The position numbers and the translations under genes are program-made. A DNA stretch of 64,000 nt from Nocardia amikacinitolerans NBRC 108937 (GTDB taxonomy: Bacteria; Actinomycetota; Actinomycetes; Mycobacteriales; Mycobacteriaceae). Positions 8,817 through 16,511 of this stretch are shown piece by piece (the stretch's first letter is position 1; each line of letters starts with the position of its first letter). The notes below the pieces were generated by a model, which did not search any database, had not been told where the DNA came from, and was given only the letters and a program-made list of their open reading frames with translations. The stretch is from NCBI RefSeq assembly GCF_001612615.1, contig NZ_BDAU01000042.1, positions 22,511-86,510 on the forward strand, read 5' to 3'.

Positions 8817-8841
8817 TCCCCGGAGTTAGGTCCTCCGGGGA
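8817..8841 (-). terminator. Hairpin between minus-strand genes
   Basis: The arms TCCCCGGA (8817-8824) and TCCGGGGA (8834-8841) form a perfect 8-bp stem with a 9-base loop. It lies just after the stop of the wHTH gene at 8860 and about 50 bases before the start of the gene at 8768. It may be a terminator or attenuator that lowers expression of the last gene. There is no U-run, so termination is not certain. Confidence 0.5.
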
Positions 8842-8859
8842 TTCCGGCATCGCCCCGTC

Positions 8860-9669
8860 TCAGGAGGCGAGGGTGAATTTCTTGGGGGCCGTGCTGGTCT
8901 GGCGAGCGGTCCCGCTCTTGGTGAGGGTGACCAGGGCGTTGTGGACCGCGCCGCTGGACCGGTCGAGCGCCTTGCCGATCTGGTGCGGGCTGAACTCCTC
9001 GCCTGGGTGATCGCGCAGGAAATCCTCGACCTGTCCCCGCAACGCGCCAGCGGGCAACCGCTCCACCGACGACTCCGCGTCGGCCGCTACCGCGTCACCG
9101 GCCGGGGCCGGGGCCCCCGGGGCCGGGGTGGCAGGATCGTCGCCCGTGGGGGCAGCCACCACCGTCTCCGGCGCACTGTCCGGCACGCGGTCGGCCGATG
9201 CTGCCACCTCGGCGGGGTCGGCCGGTTCGGGCGAAACGGGTTCCGGCGCGGCGGGTTCGGGCGCGGCCGGTTCCGGGCTGACCGATTCCGGCGCGGCCGG
9301 TTCCGGGATGGCCGGTTCCGGTTCGGCGGCTACGGGCGCGGCGGGTTCGGGCGCGGCCGATCCGGCGGTCCAGATCTTCGCGGCCCGGGACGATGCGGGG
9401 TCGGTGTCCGACCGCACGGCCCCGGCGGTTTCCCACCCCGTCAACAGACGCCGGGCGGTCGACGCCCCTATGCCCGCCGCGTCGGCCAGCGCGGCGGTAG
9501 TGCTACCGGGACGGGTGCCCAGCGCCGCCCACAACGCCCGATCGGTGTCGTTTCGCAGCACGGGCACCACCGCCACCCCCGAACCGGTTTCCGGGGCGGG
9601 CGCGGTGGTTTCCGGGGCGGGCGCGGCCGGTGCCGTGGGCGCGGTGGTGGTGTTCTTCTTCTTGGACAT
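8860..9669 (-). CDS. Protein with two winged-helix-like domains and a Pro/Glu/Ala linker
   Basis: This 269-residue protein has a first HTH-like domain at about residues 40-88 (ALWAALGTRPGSTTAALADA, then TARRLL). A Pro-Glu-Pro-Ala-rich linker spans about 105-205. The second HTH-like domain (about 212-269) closely resembles the N-terminal domain of the MoxR ATPase at 12740-13966: both carry GALR/GELR, FSPHQIG/LSPREIA, RSSGAV and a final basic strand. The start is ATG 9669, with AAGGAT ahead; the open frame upstream to 9900 is non-coding in character. The shared domain suggests that both proteins bind the same DNA or partner. The linker DNA is itself repetitive (about 9215-9365). Confidence 0.75.
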   Translation of the reverse strand: MSKKKNTTTAPTAPAAPAPETTAPAPETGSGVAVVPVLRNDTDRALWAALGTRPGSTTAALADAAGIGASTARRLLTGWETAGAVRSDTDPASSRAAKIWTAGSAAPEPAAPVAAEPEPAIPEPAAPESVSPEPAAPEPAAPEPVSPEPADPAEVAASADRVPDSAPETVVAAPTGDDPATPAPGAPAPAGDAVAADAESSVERLPAGALRGQVEDFLRDHPGEEFSPHQIGKALDRSSGAVHNALVTLTKSGTARQTSTAPKKFTLAS

Positions 9670-10048
9670 GGGAGATCCTTCAACATTGGGTTTCGGTGAA
9701 TTCGGTGATGTCCCGGTCGGGACGGAAACCCGCACCGATCGGGGCGATTCCCCCCGGGGGGTCGGTGCCGTTTCCGGTTTCCATGACCGCTCGATAGGGC
9801 GTGTGATGTCAAGCGGAATCTGAAAAACACTCCGGCCCCGAATTCCCCTCGGCCATTTCCGGAATGCGAACAGCACGAGAGGAATTCGACTCGCAGCCAT
9901 CGATCTGCGCGAGGCAAGGCGACTCGCGCTGGCGGCCTCCCCGCGGGGCCACGGCGGGCGAGCACACAGACCCGAGCACGAGGCCGGTCGGTGGTGTTGT
10001 GCTGGTGTGGTTCTGGCACACCGCCGCCTCCCGCGCGGGTCGTGCCCG
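9670..10048 (-). other. Intergenic region with large stem-loop upstream of the wHTH gene
   Basis: No gene is seen in these 379 bases. A composite inverted repeat lies at 9724-9775: GGAAAC (9724-9729) pairs with GTTTCC (9770-9775), and GCACCGA (9732-9738) with TCGGTGC (9762-9768). The loop contains the palindrome CCCCCCGGGGGG (9750-9761). It lies 55-106 bases upstream of the start at 9669. It could be a structured leader for that gene or a terminator for the operon upstream. Confidence 0.6.
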
Positions 10049-10390
10049 CTACGAGTCGGCTTCGCCGGTACCGGTTTCGGTGGAGTCGGCCTCGGCGTGC
10101 TGGGTGCTGTCAGCGTCGGGGGCCTGCGCGTCGAGGGCCTCGCGCAGCCGTCGTCCGCCGCCGGTCAGCGCGTAGTGCACGACGTGGTCGAGTTCCCAGC
10201 TTTCGGCGCACTCGAGGCAGATGGTGTAGCCGTGGTTGCAGCGGTGGGGATTCCACACCAGCAGGATCCGGCCGTAGGGGTCGTCGCTGTCGCGCGGCGT
10301 CACCATCACGTAGGCGTTGCCGCTGAGTTTGGCCTCGGGTTTGATCACGCCCTCCTCGTCGTGACTCTGGGTGTTCTTCATCGGGCGCAT
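10049..10390 (-). CDS. Hypothetical protein with Cys/His cluster
   Basis: This 113-residue acidic protein is not recognised. The sequence WNPHRCNHGYTICLECAESW (about residues 46-65) gives a Cys/His arrangement (HRCNH...CLEC) that could bind zinc. The C-terminus is a Glu/Asp/Thr-rich tail. ATG 10390 is preceded by AGGAG. It follows the 107-residue gene with a 52-base gap and probably belongs to the AAA-VWA operon. Confidence 0.7.
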   Translation of the reverse strand: MRPMKNTQSHDEEGVIKPEAKLSGNAYVMVTPRDSDDPYGRILLVWNPHRCNHGYTICLECAESWELDHVVHYALTGGGRRLREALDAQAPDADSTQHAEADSTETGTGEADS

Positions 10391-10442
10391 CAGGTCTCCT
10401 GTTCGCGGTTCGGGATGCGGGTCGGTTCTGTCGCTGGCGGGT

Positions 10443-10766
10443 TCAGCGAGTCAGGCACTCGTGCAGGGGGCCGGTGGTGCGGTCGAGCCACACGCTCACC
10501 CCGTGCCCGTGACCACCCCGCCGTATCCGTTCGGCGGCACCGGCGGCGTAGGCGGCGATGTCGTCGGGGTGCACGAGGTGAATGCGCGGGGCGGCGTACC
10601 CGCCCGTGCCACCGGTCACGTGGGACACGGTGTACATGCCGCGCTCGTCGTGGGGGCCGGGGGCGTAGATGACGAACTGATCGCCGGTGATGGCGTTGGC
10701 GATCACATAGATCGGGTCCAAGGCGGCCGTGGTGGCAATTGGGGTGGTGCTCGCGGGCTCGGTCAT
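10443..10766 (-). CDS. Hypothetical protein of the AAA-VWA operon
   Basis: This 107-residue protein starts at ATG 10766 behind AGGAG; the longer frame to 10907 is Pro/Arg-rich and unlikely. The body (PIYVIANAITGDQFVIYAPG, later RIHLVHPDDIAAYAAGAAER) looks like a small alpha/beta domain. I do not recognise the family. It lies between the VWA gene and the Cys/His protein on the same strand, about 150 bases after the VWA stop. It is a candidate small partner or substrate of that machine. Confidence 0.65.
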   Translation of the reverse strand: MTEPASTTPIATTAALDPIYVIANAITGDQFVIYAPGPHDERGMYTVSHVTGGTGGYAAPRIHLVHPDDIAAYAAGAAERIRRGGHGHGVSVWLDRTTGPLHECLTR

Positions 10767-10916
10767 GGTGTCGGCTCCTGTCGGTGCTGCCCGTTCGGGC
10801 GGGTTGTGTTCGGCGGGTTGGTGTTCGGGCGGGACAGTGGGGGCGGGGCGGTAGGTGGTTGCGGCCCCCGGTTCCGTGTGCCCCGGGCGCGGGCGCGCCC
10901 GGGGCACACGGAACGG

Positions 10917-12707
10917 CTAGGCGGCGCGCACGGCGGCAGTGATGGCGCGCCCGATGGCGGCGGCGGTGGTGGCCAGGTCTGAGACCATGTGCACGGTCAC
11001 CCCGTCGAGGGGGGCCGGGTCGTCGGCGTCGGGGTCGGGGTTCTTGGGTGCCAGCCACAACACCGCGCATCCGGCCGCGCGCAACGCATCGACACGACGC
11101 TGGGCCTTGCCGCGTTCGGTGCCGTAGTAGAAACCGTCGGAAATGATCACCAGCAGCCGAGTCGCGCCGGGCCGGGCCAATCCGAGGGCACCGTCGAGGG
11201 CGTTGACGGCGGAACCGATGACGTGCTGGTAATCCGGGCAACTGAATTCGGTAACCCGCGCCGGGGTGGTGCCCGGGTAGGTGATCGGTGTGACCGAGGC
11301 CCCGAATGTTACGGTCGCGGTTTCGGCGGCCATGGTGGCCAGCTCGGCGGCGTAGGCGATGATCCACGCGGCCGAGGCCACCGGTGCGGCGTAGTCCGCC
11401 ATCGAGGAGGACACGTCGCACGCGATACCGACCCGCAACGGAGGCACCGGAACCGGTTTGCGGGTGGTGCGGGTGAACGGCTTGGCGGTCGGCAGCGCAC
11501 CGGCGGCGCGCTGCGCCTCACGCGCGAGCGCGCCGCGCATCCGCAACCGCCCCGGCGGCACTGCCGAGGTCGTTTTCACCGCGACGCGTTCGCGGGTGGA
11601 GGCGGTGTTGAGGGCGCGGGCCAGCACCCGCGCGGCGGTGCGCTCTTCCGGACGGGCCGAGCGGGTCCTCCTTCGACTCGCGGTGCGGCCCCGGCCCGAT
11701 CCGTCGCCGAACACCTTGCGCGCCTGCTTTTCAGCCTCGTCGGCCGCTTGTTCGGCGGCCTCGCGTTCGGCGGCGGCGATCTCGGCCGGGTCGGGGGCCG
11801 CCGGGGAGGCGGCCACCGCGTTGCCGATGTTGGTCACGGTTGCCCCGATCGCCGCCCCCAGCACCGAGGCCGGGTCGGGGTCGGTGTGGGGGTCGGGGCC
11901 GACGAGGTCGAACCACTGTTGCCCGAGCTCGAGCATGGCGGCGGTGTCGTTGTCGGTAACGGTGTGGGCCTCGCGCCAGATGGCGCGCAACTTGTCGAGG
12001 GTGTCGGTGCCGAGGATGGCTTCGATCGCGGTGGCGGCGGGCGCGCATTCGGCGGCGTCGAGGATGCCGCCGTCGTGGCGGGCCAGGATGAGGGCGGCGT
12101 TGCGGGCGGCGTTGTAGGGGGTGGCCGGTATCTGGGCGGCGGCGATCGCGCCGCCGTTGTCCCCGATCAAGATCTCGGTGGCGCTGGCGCGCAACCAATG
12201 CCGGTCATCGGGGCGGCGGCGGATCTGGGCGGCCTCGATCCGGGACTCCTCGAGCAGGTAAGCGGCATCGACCACCCCCGGGTGCGCCACCAGCGGGGCC
12301 TCCCACACCGAATGTTTGGCGTGCGCGCATTCGTGCACCAGGACGCCCCACACCACCGGGTAGCGGTTGCGGTCGCTGTTGCGTTCGGGGTGGGCGGTAG
12401 CGGGGTCGATTTTCAGGCGGGTGCCGTCGATCTCGATGGCCGCGCGGCCCGGTACGAACACGGCCGGGTTCCCGAACGCCGCGCCGGGGGCGATGGACAC
12501 GGTCAGGCCGTCACGGTCGGCGATCGGGGCGGTCTCGGCCGTCATCGCAGCCGACAGACTCGCCCACCCACCTATCACCGGAACCGATGCCGAGGCGGGC
12601 ACAGCAGCAGCGGCAGGTGCGGCGGTAGCGGCCGGGGCGGTGGGGCCGGTGCCCGGGGTAGCGGGCGCGGCGGTGGCGGGCGCGGAGGTGATCACGTGGC
12701 CGGTCAT
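10917..12707 (-). CDS. VWA-domain protein with HExxH metallopeptidase-like segment
   Basis: This 596-residue protein has an Ala/Pro/Thr-rich N-terminus (1-42) and then a domain carrying VLVHECAHAKHS, with the HECAH zinc-type motif at 125-129. A charged Ala/Arg-rich region covers about 300-400. The C-terminal von Willebrand A domain (about 424-596) has an intact MIDAS, CDVSSSMADY, near residues 429-438. It starts 32 bases after the MoxR-type ATPase gene. MoxR-VWA pairs usually act as chaperone or chelatase-like machines that remodel a target; here the HExxH segment could add proteolysis. The nature of the target, and whether the motif is active, are not shown by the sequence. Confidence 0.85.
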   Translation of the reverse strand: MTGHVITSAPATAAPATPGTGPTAPAATAAPAAAAVPASASVPVIGGWASLSAAMTAETAPIADRDGLTVSIAPGAAFGNPAVFVPGRAAIEIDGTRLKIDPATAHPERNSDRNRYPVVWGVLVHECAHAKHSVWEAPLVAHPGVVDAAYLLEESRIEAAQIRRRPDDRHWLRASATEILIGDNGGAIAAAQIPATPYNAARNAALILARHDGGILDAAECAPAATAIEAILGTDTLDKLRAIWREAHTVTDNDTAAMLELGQQWFDLVGPDPHTDPDPASVLGAAIGATVTNIGNAVAASPAAPDPAEIAAAEREAAEQAADEAEKQARKVFGDGSGRGRTASRRRTRSARPEERTAARVLARALNTASTRERVAVKTTSAVPPGRLRMRGALAREAQRAAGALPTAKPFTRTTRKPVPVPPLRVGIACDVSSSMADYAAPVASAAWIIAYAAELATMAAETATVTFGASVTPITYPGTTPARVTEFSCPDYQHVIGSAVNALDGALGLARPGATRLLVIISDGFYYGTERGKAQRRVDALRAAGCAVLWLAPKNPDPDADDPAPLDGVTVHMVSDLATTAAAIGRAITAAVRAA

Positions 12708-12739
12708 GGCAGTGGGTGCCTTTCGATTGGGCGGGGTGG

Positions 12740-13966
12740 TCAGAGGCGGGGGCCGAGGGCGAGGGGGGCGTGGCTACGTCCGCACACGTCTTTCACCACG
12801 GCGGCCACGACATCGCGGTCCTCTTCCGGCGCGGCCCCGACGAGGTTGGCCAGGGCGGTGGCCTGGTCGGTGGCGGCGGCGATCTTGGCGAACGCGAGCA
12901 GCTCGCGCAGCTGCGGTGCCCACCCGACCTCGCCCTTTTCCTGCCGGGCGGCCAGCTCCCAGGCCACTTTCACCGCCCGCCGTTCCACCCCGAGCTGGGT
13001 AGCGAGGTCGTAGTCGCTGCCCACCTGCACCTGGAACGCGAACCGCGAGGCGAGGGCGTCGGACAGGATGGCCCCGTGCACCCCCGGGTTGTGCCCGGCC
13101 ACCACGAAGAACCCCGGCTCGGCTTTGACCACCTCGCCGCCGTGGGCTTTGATCACGATCTCGCGGCGGCCGTCCATGGCCGGGTACACCACCGACAACA
13201 CGGTCGGCGGGATGAGGGTCGCGTCGTCGATGAACAGCACCCGGCCCTCACGCATGGCCCGGACCAGCGGCCCGTGCACGAAAACGAAAGTGCCGTCCGG
13301 GTTCTGGGTGTACTCGCCCACGAAATCGGCGACCGTGGTGTCGCCGTCGCCCTGCACGGTCAGCAGGTCACCGTAGGCGGCCTCGATGAGCGAGGTCTTC
13401 CCGGTGCCGGGCGGCCCGTACAGCAGCACCGGCACCTCGGCCGCGCGCATGGTCTGCAACACATCGACATCGGCGCGCCCGGCCAACTTCCGCACGTGGT
13501 AGTCCTGCCCGTTCGGCCGGGCCACCGTGTTGCCCGTGCGCGCCTGTGCCACTGGGGCGGCCGGGGTGGCCGGGGTGGCAGGCGCGGCGGCGGGGGTGGC
13601 GTTCTTCTTGGTCCGGCGGCGGGCCGGTTTCGTCGCCTTGCTGGCGGCGGGGGCCGCCGGGGCGGCAGGCGCGGCCGGGGCCGGGGTGGTGGCGGCCGGG
13701 GCTGTGGCGGCGGTGGCGGTGTTCGCGTTGGCGCGGTAGCGGCGGGGGGAGGCCGAGGTCCGTTCGGCGTGCCCAGCGGCGGTCAGCGCCTCGAGGGCGT
13801 TGCCCACAGCGCCGGAGGACCGGTTGAGACCCTTGGCGATTTCACGGGGCGACAGTTCGCGGCCCGGGTCGGCGGCCAGCGCACCGGCGACCATGCGCCG
13901 CAATTCCCCGTTCGGCAGGCGACCGGCGGCCGGTGCGGCGGTGGCGGTGGCGGGTGTGGTGGTCAT
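12740..13966 (-). CDS. MoxR-type AAA+ ATPase with N-terminal winged helix
   Basis: This 408-residue protein begins with a winged-helix-like domain (about 17-80) shared with the protein at 8860. A low-complexity Ala/Pro/Thr and Lys/Arg linker spans 81-150. The AAA+ module from about 155 has Walker A GPPGTGKT at 184-191, Walker B VLFIDD at 243-248 and a sensor-like VVAGHNP. ATG 13966 is preferred (CAGGAG upstream); the frame could begin 16 codons earlier. It heads the operon with the VWA protein. The winged helix suggests that this machine is directed to DNA or to a transcription complex, which is unusual for MoxR-VWA pairs. Confidence 0.85.
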   Translation of the reverse strand: MTTTPATATAAPAAGRLPNGELRRMVAGALAADPGRELSPREIAKGLNRSSGAVGNALEALTAAGHAERTSASPRRYRANANTATAATAPAATTPAPAAPAAPAAPAASKATKPARRRTKKNATPAAAPATPATPAAPVAQARTGNTVARPNGQDYHVRKLAGRADVDVLQTMRAAEVPVLLYGPPGTGKTSLIEAAYGDLLTVQGDGDTTVADFVGEYTQNPDGTFVFVHGPLVRAMREGRVLFIDDATLIPPTVLSVVYPAMDGRREIVIKAHGGEVVKAEPGFFVVAGHNPGVHGAILSDALASRFAFQVQVGSDYDLATQLGVERRAVKVAWELAARQEKGEVGWAPQLRELLAFAKIAAATDQATALANLVGAAPEEDRDVVAAVVKDVCGRSHAPLALGPRL

Positions 13967-14348
13967 TGGCAACTCCTGAAAATCCGTTCCGAATTCGTGC
14001 GCCGTTTCCGGCACAGGTGCGGCGGGGCCGCCATTCGGATTTCTGCGAATTTCCCGGCGAATTCCGGGAACGGGGTCGACGCTAGCTCGACCTCGAACGG
14101 GCTCACAACCCTAAAAGGGCTCGAATTTCCGGAATTTCCGGACAACGGCGAGGCGCGCAGCGCAATACGAACATGAAACGCGCACAGCAATACTCACGCC
14201 CCGACGACAGGCGGCCAGCCAAACGAATGAAAAGGCAACAAAGAGATAAAAGAAGAACAAGAAAGTAAGGGGAACAAGACGGACGGAGCAGCAGGAGACA
14301 GGACACCAACCGAATGCTGGAGGCGGGCGGCGACGGACCGGCGACGCA

Positions 14349-14374
14349 TGTCTATATAGCTTTGTATATAGACA
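14349..14374. promoter_or_regulatory. AT-rich perfect inverted repeat, operator-like
   Basis: The arms TGTCTATATA (14349-14358) and TATATAGACA (14365-14374) are perfect reverse complements around a 6-base spacer (GCTTTG). A 26-bp, nearly GC-free site in such GC-rich DNA stands out. It suits a dimeric HTH regulator. It lies about 380 bases upstream of the AAA ATPase start. Confidence 0.7.
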
Positions 14375-14451
14375 ATCCTGGATGTCATCCGCGCGGATAT
14401 ACGGCCTACTACCTGCGGATATGCTGACTAGAGGTGGGGATACTTGACCGC

Positions 14452-14499
14452 CCCACGTATTTCCGCACGTATCTCCCCACGTATTTCCCCATGTATCGA
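14452..14499 (+). repeat. Four 12-bp tandem repeats
   Basis: The units are CCCACGTATTTC (14452), CGCACGTATCTC (14464), CCCACGTATTTC (14476) and the more degenerate CCCATGTATCGA (14488). The first and third are identical. The core ACGTAT repeats with a strict 12-bp period. Iteron-like binding for a replication, partition or regulatory protein is possible. Confidence 0.8.
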
Positions 14500-14716
14500 C
14501 CGGGCAGAACTCGCAGAGAGTTCCGGGGAGCGAATTTCCGGGGATTCCGAATCGATCCGACTCGATAGATTTCGGAGAACACTGTCGGGCGACCCGAATA
14601 TTGGAGCGCCGATTAAGGGCGAATGGCCGCAGCGAATTCGACCATTCCCGGCAATAGACTACCCGCTGTTTACACATTTTTAGGCGTGTACGGGTAGTTG
14701 ATTTCTGCCCGACCAG

Positions 14717-16507
14717 TCAGGGTTCGGGCTGGAGTGGATTGTGGTCTTCTCCTCGGCGGAGGTGTTCGAGGAGTTCGCGGGTTTCTCGGCTCGGGGTTTC
14801 GCCGATCTCGCCGAGTTTGCGGGTCATGAGCGTGTAGGTGCGGGCGAGAGCGGCGTATTCGCCCAGGCGTGCGTGCTGGCGCAGGATGTCGCGCCAGACG
14901 GTTTCGTTGTAGGGGTCGGTTTCGGCTGTCAGCTCGAGCAGCCCGAGGGTTGTGCGGGGGTCGTGGTCGGCGTCGTGGGTGGCCAGCCAGTCCAGCGCGT
15001 TGTGGGCGTCGCGGCGCGCGGATTCGCGCAGCGGTTCGATCCAGGAGCCGGTGATGTCGGTGGCCAGGTCGGTGGTGGCGATGCCGGTGATGGCCCGGCA
15101 CGCGGCACTGCGGTCGGTGTCGCTGCTGGCGCGGCGGCGCGCGGCGACAGCGGCGAGGAACTCCCAGTAGTCGACACTCGCCGCGGTCGCCGACAGGCGG
15201 CAGTGCAGCCGGTCATCGATGAGCACCCCGGTGATCTGCCCGCCGGTGGCCGTCGTGATCGAGGCTCGCAGCCGCGAGAGGGCATTGCTCAACGCGGCCG
15301 AGCGCTCCGGTGAATGCCCGCCCCAGATCAGATCGATCAACCGAGATCGGCTCAACCCCTCCGGGTGCAGTGCCAGCAGGGCCACGATCTCGCGGCTGCG
15401 CGGCTGCAACTGGCTCGTGATCTCCACCTGCTCACCGGACTCGGGCGCACGCCAGAAGACCCTCGTCGCCCCGAACACGAACACCGACAGGGCAGGCGAG
15501 TCGAACTCCGGCGGCGCGGTGGCCGGGCTGGACTCCGCCGCGGCGAGGTCGTCCTCGCCCAGCTGGCCGGCGTCCTCGGCTTCGCTCGCGAGGACAGGCT
15601 CGGGAGCCGGTGGCCCCGCGCTGGGCACCGGAGGTTCGGCGACTACGGGCTCCGGCGCGGGTGGGCGCGGTGGCGGCGGCAGGTCGATCCGGTAGATCCT
15701 CGGCCCGGAGTCATCACGGCGGCTCGGGCGGTCCTGGCGGACAGCCCGGGGTGTGCGCTGCTGGGCGAGGCGTTCGCGGCGGCCCTCGGCGCGGAGCTGG
15801 AGTTGCACGGCGGTGGTGATGAGCCGGGCAGGCGGGAGCAGTTGCGAGGACCGCCGGACGCGGCGGCCTGCCAGTAGCGCCTGAGCACCGGCGCGGGTGG
15901 CGGGCAGGGTACCCACTACCGGGACACCGAGGGCAGTGGCGTAGTCGAGGCTGCCGCCGATGAGCACGACACCCCGGGGGCGGCCGTGGCGGGTGAGGGC
16001 TCGGATGCGCCGGATAGCGGGCTCGGGGTCGATGTGCTCGGCACGCACGACGAACAGGCAGGCGTCGGCGGCGGCGATGACCGGGTGCGGGGCCGAGTCC
16101 GGCTCGGGGACACCACAATCGGCGAGCACGGTCGCGCCGAGCCCCCGCCAGTTCGCGTAGCGGCCGGTGAGAAGTTCGGCGGCGGGGACAGCGCGTTCGG
16201 GGTCGCGGTGCGGTGGCGCGGCCAGTAGCGCCTCTCCGCCGGGCAGGAACTGCGCGTGCTGCGCCAGCAGATCCGGGGTGATCGGCTCGCCGGGGGTAGT
16301 CCTGCGGGCCAGGCTCGCCAACCCGAGATACGGGTCCGCGCCGACCATGTCGGCGAGCTGCCCGCCTGCGGGGTCGGCTTCGACGATGAGGGCGGTTTCC
16401 GGGCCGGGCCAGGTGTGGGCGAGGGCGACGGTGGTCGTGGTGGTTCCGGCGCGGGGGCTCAGTCCGGCGACGGCGATCAGTAGTGGCGCCTGCGAGCCTG
16501 GCCTCAT
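14717..16507 (-). CDS. ParA/MinD-like domain fused to SARP-type (BTAD) transcriptional activator
   Basis: This 596-residue protein begins with a ParA-like fold (about 8-240). Its P-loop region reads GLSPRAGTTTTT (15-26) and lacks the usual Lys residues, so ATP hydrolysis may be impaired. A Pro/Glu-rich linker (about 270-340) joins it to an OmpR-like DNA-binding region (REIVALLALHPEGLSRSRLI, then an LSNALSRLR helix) and a C-terminal helical BTAD-like domain. SARP proteins activate transcription. A ParA fold attached to one suggests that positioning or nucleotide state controls a regulon. It follows the membrane protein gene at 16512 by 4 bases and is probably co-transcribed with the envelope genes. 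Confidence 0.82.
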   Translation of the reverse strand: MRPGSQAPLLIAVAGLSPRAGTTTTTVALAHTWPGPETALIVEADPAGGQLADMVGADPYLGLASLARRTTPGEPITPDLLAQHAQFLPGGEALLAAPPHRDPERAVPAAELLTGRYANWRGLGATVLADCGVPEPDSAPHPVIAAADACLFVVRAEHIDPEPAIRRIRALTRHGRPRGVVLIGGSLDYATALGVPVVGTLPATRAGAQALLAGRRVRRSSQLLPPARLITTAVQLQLRAEGRRERLAQQRTPRAVRQDRPSRRDDSGPRIYRIDLPPPPRPPAPEPVVAEPPVPSAGPPAPEPVLASEAEDAGQLGEDDLAAAESSPATAPPEFDSPALSVFVFGATRVFWRAPESGEQVEITSQLQPRSREIVALLALHPEGLSRSRLIDLIWGGHSPERSAALSNALSRLRASITTATGGQITGVLIDDRLHCRLSATAASVDYWEFLAAVAARRRASSDTDRSAACRAITGIATTDLATDITGSWIEPLRESARRDAHNALDWLATHDADHDPRTTLGLLELTAETDPYNETVWRDILRQHARLGEYAALARTYTLMTRKLGEIGETPSRETRELLEHLRRGEDHNPLQPEP

Positions 16508-16511
16508 CCCT

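Larger units (their letters stand above)
13967..14716. other. 750-bp non-coding hub with repeats and purine tract
   Basis: This gap separates the AAA-VWA operon start (13966, minus) from the end of the ParA-SARP gene (14717). The open frames across it have unlikely composition. It contains a purine-rich, A-rich top strand at about 14220-14300, a perfect palindromic site at 14349-14374, two GCGGATAT boxes near 14392 and 14415, and four 12-bp tandem repeats at 14452-14499. AT content is far above that of the surroundings. An origin, transfer site or major control region is plausible. Confidence 0.6.

Noticed and set aside
9215..9365. Tandem DNA repeat as a possible independent element
   Set aside because: The repeats encode the Pro-Glu-Pro-Ala linker of the protein at 8860 in frame, which fully explains them.
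10989..13013. 674-codon plus-strand frame opposite the VWA and ATPase genes
   Set aside because: It is a Gly/Arg-rich shadow. The minus-strand genes have HECAH, MIDAS and Walker motifs in the same DNA.
14111..14677. 188-codon minus-strand frame across the non-coding hub
   Set aside because: Composition is Cys/Trp/Phe-rich, and it passes through a palindrome and tandem repeats. The repeats better explain the DNA.
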